From assembly GCA_903821905.1 (NCBI GenBank), contig CAIJMQ010000015.1, forward strand, positions 1 to 14,191: DNA of 14,191 nt, in the 5' to 3' direction. The notes under the pieces are model-generated. The model saw nothing but the letters and a program-made list of their open reading frames with translations. It ran no database searches and was not told the origin of the DNA. The position numbers were made by a program, and so were the translations under genes. Position 1 is the first letter of the stretch, and every line of letters starts with the position of its first letter. Shown here in pieces: positions 8,519-14,191 of this stretch. The DNA is from an uncultured bacterium. Lineage in GTDB: Bacteria; CAIJMQ01.

Positions 8519-8891
8519 ACTCTCTATCACCCCTAAAAAAAGAGATACGGGTAAAATTGGGGAGGATATAGCAGCTAAATTTCTCGCCAGGAAAGGCTAT
8601 AGTATCTTAGAAAGAAACTGGAGGATGAAAGGCGGGGAAATAGATATAGTTGCAAAAGACCGCGATACTATTGTTTTTGTAGAAGTTAAAGCCCGTTCAT
8701 CCACAGAATATGGAACAGGAGAAGAAGCAATCACTCCTCAAAAGAAAGAAAAAATAATTAACGCTGCTAAAGCCTGTTTACAATACAAAGGAGAAGACCA
8801 GCCGTGCCGTTTTGATGTAATCTCTATACTCTTTGACAAAAGGAAAAGAGTGAAAGAAATCAATCATATTGAGGATGCGTTCACTTTGTAG
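8454..8891 (+). CDS. yraN: YraN family (UPF0102) nuclease-like protein
   Basis: Member of the UPF0102 family, with a predicted PD-(D/E)xK nuclease-like fold. The family is widespread, usually next to rnhB, and of uncertain function. Signature blocks: TGKIGEDIAAKFLARKGYSI, LERNWRMKGGEIDIVAKD, and TIVFVEVKARSS, with GGEID and FVEVK supplying the acidic/Lys core. The C-terminal part CRFDVISILFD is also typical. The start is uncertain. GTG 8403 and ATG 8454 lie inside rnhB without a ribosome-binding site. A strong AGGAGGA (8474-8480) stands 9 bases before an in-frame CTG at 8490, and no ATG, GTG or TTG follows before the conserved core. The mature product is then 133 residues (CTG) or 145 (ATG, given here). 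Either way translation is coupled to rnhB. Confidence 0.88.
   Translation: MDPVPSIGGLTILFKNFFGKIKLSITPKKRDTGKIGEDIAAKFLARKGYSILERNWRMKGGEIDIVAKDRDTIVFVEVKARSSTEYGTGEEAITPQKKEKIINAAKACLQYKGEDQPCRFDVISILFDKRKRVKEINHIEDAFTL
8474..8480 (+). promoter_or_regulatory. Strong Shine-Dalgarno inside rnhB for yraN
   Basis: AGGAGGA is one of the best ribosome-binding sites in the window and lies within the rnhB coding sequence. The only in-frame start candidate at a suitable distance is CTG at 8490 (9-base spacing). It therefore argues for a rare CTG start rather than the upstream ATG 8454 or GTG 8403. Confidence 0.5.
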
Positions 8892-8910
8892 CAATTTTAA
8901 CCAAACAAAA

Positions 8911-9867
8911 ATGTACCCTATTTATTTGGAATCATTCGATAATGGAAAGTTATCAAAGGTAATCGAAAAAACTTTTAAGCTGTTGGAATCCTGTGTTATA
9001 TGTCCGCGTAAATGCAAAGTAAACCGTTTAAAAGGCGAAAAAGGGTTCTGTAAAACCGCTCTTTTGCCGAAAGTTTTTAGTTGCACTCCTCATCACGGCG
9101 AAGAACCGCCAATTTCAGGATACAACGGCTCAGGCACAATCTTCTTTTCAGAATGTAATATGCGATGTTGTTATTGTCAGAATTTTGAATTCAGCCAATC
9201 AGGAAAAGGGACAGAAGTAGAAATAGAAAAGTTAGCCGATTATATGTTACGGCTGCAAGATATAAAATGCCACAACATCAATCTGGTTACCCCAACTCAT
9301 ATCATGCCGCAGATTTTAAAGGCACTTCATATTGCAATTCCAAAAGGTCTTAAGATTCCGATTTGTTATAACACCAGTGGTTATGAATTGCCCGAGATAA
9401 TTAAATTACTTGACGGTATTGTAGATATTTATCTTCCCGATATGCGTTACAGTGATAATAAGTCAGCTAAAAAATATTCTTTTGCGCCGGATTATCCTTC
9501 ATACAACCAAAAATCTATAAAAGAAATGCACCGTCAAGTCGGCATTGCCCAAATAGGCGAACTTGGAATAATAAAAAGGGGCATGATCATAAGACATCTT
9601 GTCCTGCCCAATAGAATTTCGGGCACCGAAAAGATTATGAAATTTATTGCAGAAGAAATTTCTAAAGAAACATACATCAGCTTAATGAGTCAATACTTCC
9701 CTTGTCATAAAGTAAAGAAAACAGACCCGATTGGCAGAAGAATCACGTTTGAAGAATATCAGGAAGCACAGGATATAATGCACAAATACGGTTTAAAAAA
9801 CGGTTGGATTCAAGAACCGGATGGATTGGAAAGGTTTGCCGGCACAAATATGAAACAGAATTTATAG
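8911..9867 (+). CDS. PflX-like radical SAM protein (PFL-activase homologue)
   Basis: Radical SAM protein of the group often labelled PflX, homologous to pyruvate formate-lyase activating enzymes. The actual substrate is not established. With the start at ATG 8911 it has 319 residues. An N-terminal Cys cluster (Cys28, 31, 35, 47; CVICPRKCKVNRLKGEKGFC) resembles a family-specific metal site. GYNGSGTIFFSECNMRCCYCQNFEFSQ follows, with Cys82, Cys86 and Cys89 as the 4Fe-4S/AdoMet motif. Later family blocks are NLVTPTHIMPQ, CYNTSGYE, DIYLPDMRY and RHLVLPN. In-frame alternatives TTG 8869 and ATG 8875 overlap yraN. I prefer 8911 because the conserved homology begins MYPIYLE, although no ribosome-binding site is visible. 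No glycyl-radical enzyme gene is nearby. Its stop overlaps that of the opposing TPR gene by 6 bases. Confidence 0.88.
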   Translation: MYPIYLESFDNGKLSKVIEKTFKLLESCVICPRKCKVNRLKGEKGFCKTALLPKVFSCTPHHGEEPPISGYNGSGTIFFSECNMRCCYCQNFEFSQSGKGTEVEIEKLADYMLRLQDIKCHNINLVTPTHIMPQILKALHIAIPKGLKIPICYNTSGYELPEIIKLLDGIVDIYLPDMRYSDNKSAKKYSFAPDYPSYNQKSIKEMHRQVGIAQIGELGIIKRGMIIRHLVLPNRISGTEKIMKFIAEEISKETYISLMSQYFPCHKVKKTDPIGRRITFEEYQEAQDIMHKYGLKNGWIQEPDGLERFAGTNMKQNL

Positions 9868-10653
9868 ATTTTCTGCCCTTGTTAAACCAGCTATCTCTTC
9901 CTGGATTTTATTGGACAGAACCTTCTCGCCTACTTTATCGTAAACTTCAGCTAAAGTTCTAAGGATATCCAACTCATCATAGAATAAACCCAGCTCGAAT
10001 TTTTTCCTATTTTTAATTTTGATTCTCTGCCTTAATTCCTCCAAATGCTTGATTGCTTCTTTATCTATTCCCTGAAGAGCAGCGATTTTGCCTAAAATAT
10101 ACAAGATAACATCTCTGGATTTGGCAGAAAATTTTTCCACATTTTTACAACCGGCTTTTACTTTTTCTATTTCTGTATCCATTTCAGTTATAAATCCGCT
10201 TTCATGATAAATTAAAGCAAGCCAGAAATGCAGAGCCATATCTCCTTTGCTACCGTCAACAGCCATCCTAAACCAGCCAACAGCTTTAGAAGTTTCACTT
10301 TTTTCAAAATAAATATAACCTATCCCCTTCAAAGCACGCCAATCATTAGAAGAAATAGAAAGCGCATTCTCAAAGTTTAAAAGCGCTCTTTTTTCATCAC
10401 CTTTAAGTATATAGACATTCGCAAGTTCAACATGCGCTTTTACGGAAACTGGGTTAATTTCAATTTCTTTTGTGTACATTTCTTCTGCCATATCAATCCT
10501 GTCTTGTTTTAAATAGATATCTCCAAGCCCTGAATGAACACCTTTTAGCCCGGGATTCTGGGTAAGTGCCTTTGTTAAATAATCCTCAGCTTTTATTAAA
10601 TCGCCTTTTAGTTGAGAAGTTAATCCAAGGTCTAATAATTCTTCTGCATCCAT
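9862..10653 (-). CDS. Tetratricopeptide repeat protein
   Basis: 263-residue, probably cytoplasmic TPR protein without signal peptide or membrane segment. Repeats of about 34 residues run from near residue 4: LTSQLKGDLIKAEDYLTKAL, then GLGDIYLKQDRIDMAEEMYTKEIEINP (about 37-69), ELANVYILKGDEKRALLNFENAL (about 71-103) and GIGYIYFEKSETSKAVGWFRMAV (about 105-137). More degenerate helices follow to the end. The C-terminal third (about 182-257) looks like further helical pairs. TPRs form protein-binding superhelices, and the partner is unknown. It begins 20 bases after the radical SAM gene on the same strand, so the two are likely one transcript and may act together. There is no clear ribosome-binding site. 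The stop overlaps that of the convergent PflX-like gene. Confidence 0.85.
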   Translation of the reverse strand: MDAEELLDLGLTSQLKGDLIKAEDYLTKALTQNPGLKGVHSGLGDIYLKQDRIDMAEEMYTKEIEINPVSVKAHVELANVYILKGDEKRALLNFENALSISSNDWRALKGIGYIYFEKSETSKAVGWFRMAVDGSKGDMALHFWLALIYHESGFITEMDTEIEKVKAGCKNVEKFSAKSRDVILYILGKIAALQGIDKEAIKHLEELRQRIKIKNRKKFELGLFYDELDILRTLAEVYDKVGEKVLSNKIQEEIAGLTRAENL

Positions 10654-10673
10654 AGCAAAGATTTTACACTCTC

Positions 10674-12002
10674 TTAAACAATTTTTCTATTCAGGGAAGA
10701 AACATAGTCTCTTAACGCTTTTATTCTTTTAAGAGAAAAGTCGTCCTGTATCAGCGAAAAAATAGTATCATTATGCCATAGTGGGTCTAAGTCACTATTT
10801 ATTATTCCTTCTTTTTTCAACATCTTCTCATCTATTGTATTGGGGACAAGCGAATATGTTACAAGAGTGATATGAACTTTAAGATTATGCAAGAATTCAA
10901 TGCCATCTCTCACTTCTTTTTCATCCTGATGTGGCATACCAACCATGAGATATACTCCAATTTCTTTACCGCTGTAGCCAACGCTTTTTAAATTCTCCAC
11001 TGCTGTCTTGAATTCTTCGGTGGTAACTTTGCCACCTGTGTTTCTCTGGCGCAAAGGATTGACCGTTTCAAAAGATAACGTTACAGTTTTGAAATTTGCT
11101 TCCTTGAGTTTCTTAGCTAATTTCTTATCTATAAACCTTACGTGTAAACCGTTAGGCGTATGGAAATTAACGCTTATGCCCTTTTTCAAAACCCCATCCA
11201 GAATAGGGATGATATGCTTGTCAGCATTGACCAGCAGAGCATCGTCATAAAAAGCAATATCTTTTACTTTATAATTTTCCCGGTAAAATTCGATTTCATC
11301 AACAATTTCTTCCGGATTTCTTTGGATAAAACGCTTATTAAACAGCTTAGAACCGCAATAAGAACAATTAAAAGGACATCCTTTGGAAGTTTCTATGACC
11401 AATGATGAAGTATCGGAAAGGAGACTGTAGTCAGGATAAATATAGCATTCTGGAAATTTGATATCTTTCCCCAAGATTAATGACAACTGCAAACAAACCG
11501 AAGGTAAATCACTGCCTGTTACAACATAATCTATTCCTTCTAAACTTTTTACATGTTCGGGAAGCAAAGTAGCATATATACCACCCAGGACAATCGGAAC
11601 ATCGGGAAACCTTTTCTTTAAAAACCTTGCAGTGTATTCTAATCCAGGATACCAGTATGTCATTCCCGAAGTCATGAGAATAAAGTCGGGCTTAGGAACA
11701 TTTTTTACTTCCTTCAGAGCAATCTCTTCCGGCAAGCCGTAAATAGAATAAGGGCGCTCGACATCTTTTATCGGTTCCGGTTTTTGTATATGTCTTTTAT
11801 AAAATTTACCACACCCGAAATCATCATTCTTTACCAGTTTTTTTATTTTAGGATGGTAACGGTTCAGAAAATCAATATATGAGATGTTATACCTATTAGC
11901 TTTAAGCAGAGAAGCTATCCGCAACAGCCCAAAAGGCCTCATCCATAAATCATAAGCCGCAAAATCACATATCCAGGGATTAATTAAAAGAATGTTATTC
12001 AT
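10674..12002 (-). CDS. B12-binding-type radical SAM protein (uncharacterised)
   Basis: 442 residues with the layout of cobalamin-binding-domain radical SAM enzymes. An N-terminal Rossmann-like part (about 1-180) opens with ILLINPW and contains PDFILMTSGMTYW and the family loop IVLGGIYATLLPEH (137-150). The DxHxxG cobalamin-ligating motif is not visible, so base-off cobalamin binding is doubtful. The radical SAM core starts at SKGCPFNCSYCGSK, with Cys199, Cys203 and Cys206 as the 4Fe-4S ligands. FYDDALLVN, LSFETVNPLRQRNTGG and YLMVGMPHQDEKEV are barrel motifs also seen in B12-rSAM proteins. Such enzymes carry out methylations, thioether or C-C bond chemistry on lipids, cofactors and peptides. 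The substrate here is unknown. It is divergent from the rdgB-trpF fusion and followed by a TPR gene. No Shine-Dalgarno precedes the ATG. Confidence 0.86.
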   Translation of the reverse strand: MNNILLINPWICDFAAYDLWMRPFGLLRIASLLKANRYNISYIDFLNRYHPKIKKLVKNDDFGCGKFYKRHIQKPEPIKDVERPYSIYGLPEEIALKEVKNVPKPDFILMTSGMTYWYPGLEYTARFLKKRFPDVPIVLGGIYATLLPEHVKSLEGIDYVVTGSDLPSVCLQLSLILGKDIKFPECYIYPDYSLLSDTSSLVIETSKGCPFNCSYCGSKLFNKRFIQRNPEEIVDEIEFYRENYKVKDIAFYDDALLVNADKHIIPILDGVLKKGISVNFHTPNGLHVRFIDKKLAKKLKEANFKTVTLSFETVNPLRQRNTGGKVTTEEFKTAVENLKSVGYSGKEIGVYLMVGMPHQDEKEVRDGIEFLHNLKVHITLVTYSLVPNTIDEKMLKKEGIINSDLDPLWHNDTIFSLIQDDFSLKRIKALRDYVSSLNRKIV

Positions 12003-12036
12003 TTTTGAATTTTTAATAAAAATTTGTTTATCATTT

Positions 12037-12045
12037 TGATATAAT
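12037..12045 (+). promoter_or_regulatory. Extended -10 promoter for the rdgB-trpF fusion
   Basis: TGATATAAT is a perfect extended -10 element (TGnTATAAT) for a sigma-70-type polymerase. No good -35 is present 16-18 bases upstream, which fits the extended class. Transcription should start about 7 bases downstream, near 12052, leaving only about 6 bases before the ATG at 12058. No Shine-Dalgarno occurs, so the transcript would be nearly leaderless. Confidence 0.65.
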
Positions 12046-12057
12046 TTAGCATAACAT

Positions 12058-13269
12058 ATGGAAATTGTTCTGGCTACTCAAAACAAAGATAAGATAAAAG
12101 AGATTAGGGAAATCCTAAAAGGTATTTCCGTTAAACTCATAACTTTCCAGGAACACTCGCGCGAACTCTCGGTTAAAGAAGATGGAAAAACATTGGAAGA
12201 AAACGCAATAAAGAAAGCTGAAGTGTGGATGAAAGAGACCGGGAAACCTGCTTTAGCCGATGATTCAGGGCTTGAAGTAGATTATCTAACCGGAGCACCT
12301 GGAGTATACTCGTCTCGTTTTGCAGGAGAGGATGTAACCTATGCCGACAACAACGCAAAATTACTAAAGATAATGAATGGTGTTCCAGAAGAAAAAAGAA
12401 CAGCACGGTTCAGATGTATTGCTGCTTTAGTCTTTCCCGACGGAAGAAAAGAAGTTTTTCAGGGGATAATAGAAGGAATAATAATAACCGCTCCTCGCGG
12501 TAAATCGGGTTTCGGCTATGACCCCGTGTTTCTAGTCCCGGAATACAACAAAACATTGGCAGAACTTAGAGACGAGATAAAAAACAAGATTTCACACAGA
12601 GCAGTAGCATTCAAGAAAGTAAGAGAATACCTTTCGCAAGACAAGAAAACAACTAAAATAAAAGTTTGCGGTATAACAAATAGAGAAGACGCTTTTCTTG
12701 CTTTATCACTTGGAGTTGATGCGGTTGGTTTCATATTTGCCGAAAGCAAGAGAAGAATAACTGCAGTAGAAGCCTGTAAAATTATTGATGCACTCCCGCA
12801 AACTATCCTAAAAGTAGGCGTATTTGTCAACGAAGAAGAAAAAAGAGTAAGACAGATACTTGAACTCTGTCATCTTAATATGCTCCAATTCCACGGTGAG
12901 GAATCACCGGAATATATATTGAAATTCCGAGAAAAAACAATCAAATCTTTCAGAATAGAAGATGAAGATTCTTTGAAGAACATTCCTAACTATAAAGCGA
13001 GCGCATATCTTCTGGATACATATTCGGAAGAAACATATGGAGGCACAGGTAAAACTTTTAATTGGGATTTGGCAGTGGAAGCCAAAAAATTCGGCCCGAT
13101 ATTTTTGGCAGGCGGTTTAAACCTGGATAATGTTGAAGAAGCAATCCGGAAAGTAGAACCCTACGCAGTAGATGTCTCTTCAGGCGTCGAATCCTATCCC
13201 GGCAAAAAAGACCCCAAGAAGTTAGAGGAGTTTGTGAGAAGGGTGAGGGGAATTTCAAACGCAGATTAA
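12058..13269 (+). CDS. RdgB-TrpF fusion: dITP/XTP pyrophosphatase plus phosphoribosylanthranilate isomerase
   Basis: One 403-residue frame joins two complete enzymes. Residues 1-192 are RdgB/HAM1, which hydrolyses non-canonical purine triphosphates (XTP, dITP) to monophosphates. Its motifs are ATQNKDK (6-12), ADDSGLEVDYL with catalytic Asp69, PGVYSSRFAG (81-90), GFGYDPVF (151-158) and KNKISHR. Residues about 200-400 are TrpF, which converts N-(5'-phosphoribosyl)anthranilate to CdRP in tryptophan synthesis. Its motifs are KVCGIT (Cys204, general base), VGVFVNE, LQFHGEE, LLDTY (Asp320, general acid), GGTGKTFNWD, AGGLN and VDVSSGVE. The linker SQDKKTTK is short and no ATG, GTG or TTG precedes the TrpF part, so it cannot be made alone from a standard start. 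Both active sites are intact. No other trp gene is in view. The promoter lies immediately upstream. Confidence 0.95.
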   Translation: MEIVLATQNKDKIKEIREILKGISVKLITFQEHSRELSVKEDGKTLEENAIKKAEVWMKETGKPALADDSGLEVDYLTGAPGVYSSRFAGEDVTYADNNAKLLKIMNGVPEEKRTARFRCIAALVFPDGRKEVFQGIIEGIIITAPRGKSGFGYDPVFLVPEYNKTLAELRDEIKNKISHRAVAFKKVREYLSQDKKTTKIKVCGITNREDAFLALSLGVDAVGFIFAESKRRITAVEACKIIDALPQTILKVGVFVNEEEKRVRQILELCHLNMLQFHGEESPEYILKFREKTIKSFRIEDEDSLKNIPNYKASAYLLDTYSEETYGGTGKTFNWDLAVEAKKFGPIFLAGGLNLDNVEEAIRKVEPYAVDVSSGVESYPGKKDPKKLEEFVRRVRGISNAD

Positions 13270-13282
13270 AGCAGGATAGCTA

Positions 13283-13519
13283 CTACTCCTTAAAAATTTG
13301 TGTTTTACCTTTATACTCCCGCAAAAAACTTGTTTTGGAATCTTCCCAGACACCTTTGTTTGGATTACTTAACAACGTAGCAATTACAATCCCCTCCAAT
13401 AGGTCATTGAATTTCTGTTGCTGTTCTTTATACATTATGTAATTTCGCCATGTTAATATACCAATAACAAAGGTAGCAAATGCAGAAACCGCTGCGGATA
13501 TTCCTATAACAATACTCAT
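13283..13519 (-). CDS. Small single-helix membrane protein, function unknown
   Basis: 78-residue protein that I do not recognise. One N-terminal hydrophobic helix (about residues 3-24, IVIGISAAVSAFATFVIGILTW) is followed by a basic/aromatic juxtamembrane stretch (RNYIMYKEQQQKF) and a soluble tail of about 45 residues ending YKGKTQIFKE. The topology is probably N-out/C-in, with the tail in the cytoplasm. AAGGAG lies about 7 bases before the ATG. It is convergent with the rdgB-trpF fusion, with 13 bases between stops. It follows the 211-residue membrane protein gene by 32 bases on the same strand, so the two may be co-expressed. Confidence 0.7.
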   Translation of the reverse strand: MSIVIGISAAVSAFATFVIGILTWRNYIMYKEQQQKFNDLLEGIVIATLLSNPNKGVWEDSKTSFLREYKGKTQIFKE

Positions 13520-13551
13520 TATTTTTCTCCTTCTTTTATGTTACTTTAAAT

Positions 13552-14187
13552 TTATATCAAAGTATTAGCCGGTGTGGGGTCGTTTTCTTTGATTCTTTTT
13601 CTGCAAATCTCTTCAACTACAAATGTATTAGGTATCCCACAAATATAAATTACATCCGGGACATATTGGTCCGGTGCATTTTTTCTACTGACCATTCTAC
13701 CGGTTCTCATTTGTAAGGAAATGTTTCCTTTCTCGGGATTACTGCTAACTTCGATATCTCCCGAGAACTGTTCCCAATCAATAGACCTTACATTGTTTTT
13801 CTTATAGATAATCAATCTTTTGGCAGTACCGATATACCAGCCACCTTTAGCAAGTAAAGAATAAATACCGTAGATAATCATACCAAGCCCGACTAAAACA
13901 AATATACCCATTACTAAAACTGGAATAAGCAAGGGTTTTAAATTCCCTGGGCTTACTACAGTAGGAACATTATTGACGGTAAGATGTATTTCTTTCCCGG
14001 AAAATATCGGCCCCAAAAAAGCAAAAAACAATACACCACCAGTACAACCCAACCAAATTAGACCGAATATTAAAGACGGTAATGAGGTTTTAAGTGGAAA
14101 GCTGCGTTTTGCTTTTACAATGAAGTCCTGAGATTCTCCACCGAGTATGGTATTTATCTCGGAAGGAACGTTTTCTTGAGATATCAT
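13552..14187 (-). CDS. Two-helix membrane protein, possibly with a bacterial PH-like domain
   Basis: 211 residues. A soluble N-terminal segment (1-34) precedes a hydrophobic helix at about 37-60 (LIFGLIWLGCTGGVLFFAFLG). A polar, probably external loop follows (about 61-84), then a second helix at about 85-113 (LLIPVLVMGIFVLVGLGMIIYGI). The cytoplasmic C-terminal part begins GGWYIGTAKRLIIYKK (about 115-130) and continues with strand-like IDWEQFSGDIEV. The W-Y-x-x-T-x-x-R-L-I pattern after two helices resembles bacterial PH-like membrane proteins (bPH families), but the match is by eye only. The start ATG lies 4 bases from the window edge, so its promoter and ribosome-binding site are not visible, and an earlier start cannot be excluded. 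Confidence 0.7.
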   Translation of the reverse strand: MISQENVPSEINTILGGESQDFIVKAKRSFPLKTSLPSLIFGLIWLGCTGGVLFFAFLGPIFSGKEIHLTVNNVPTVVSPGNLKPLLIPVLVMGIFVLVGLGMIIYGIYSLLAKGGWYIGTAKRLIIYKKNNVRSIDWEQFSGDIEVSSNPEKGNISLQMRTGRMVSRKNAPDQYVPDVIYICGIPNTFVVEEICRKRIKENDPTPANTLI

Positions 14188-14191
14188 ATTA

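Noticed and set aside
13185-13210. Sequence resembling a tRNA T-arm (GTCGAATCC near a CCCGG)
   Set aside because: It encodes the conserved TrpF block DVSSGVESYPGK, and no acceptor or anticodon arms fit around it.

Overview
The window is ordinary-looking bacterial DNA, AT-rich and gene-dense. No stretch longer than about 130 bases lacks a gene. It holds fifteen protein genes, one of them cut by the left edge. I see no RNA genes, insertion sequences, CRISPR arrays or clear rho-independent terminators. The housekeeping proteins (enolase, Ffh, S16, TrmD, L19, RNase HII, YraN, RdgB, TrpF) are plainly bacterial but do not closely match one model lineage. The AT-rich composition, the odd lineage features (a changed Ffh GTPase motif, an L19 insertion, a RdgB-TrpF fusion) and the GATnCTn micro-repeat suggest an uncultivated candidate-phylum bacterium. 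Omnitrophota or Elusimicrobiota are possible, but this is a weak guess.

Bases 1-4099 (+ strand) form a compact translation and cell-division operon: eno (5' truncated), a FtsB/DivIC-type division protein, ffh, rpsP, trmD and rplS. Most joints are short or overlapping. The KH-domain and rimM genes often found between rpsP and trmD are absent. The operon logic resumes at 7895-9867 (+) with rnhB, yraN and a PflX-like radical SAM gene.

Between these halves, on the opposite strand, lies a three-gene carbohydrate-flavoured block (7766 down to 4175). It encodes a cytoplasmic TIM-barrel sugar isomerase/epimerase, a 771-residue exported protein with two SGNH esterase domains, and a small two-helix membrane protein. 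It looks like cargo that split the usual rplS-rnhB adjacency. A four-unit tandem heptad (GATnCTn) sits at its left border.

The right part holds a minus-strand pair, a B12-binding-type radical SAM protein followed by a TPR protein (12002 to 9862). Divergent from it is a single gene encoding RdgB (dITP/XTP pyrophosphatase) fused in frame to TrpF (phosphoribosylanthranilate isomerase). This gene has a consensus extended -10 box so close to its ATG that the message should be nearly leaderless. The window ends with two small minus-strand membrane-protein genes of unknown function.

The strongest candidates for something undescribed are the RdgB-TrpF fusion, the mirror-image SGNH / beta-sandwich / beta-sandwich / SGNH protein, and an apparent split in translation signals. 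In that split, genes that begin transcription units on the right side lack Shine-Dalgarno sequences, while internal genes carry strong ones.
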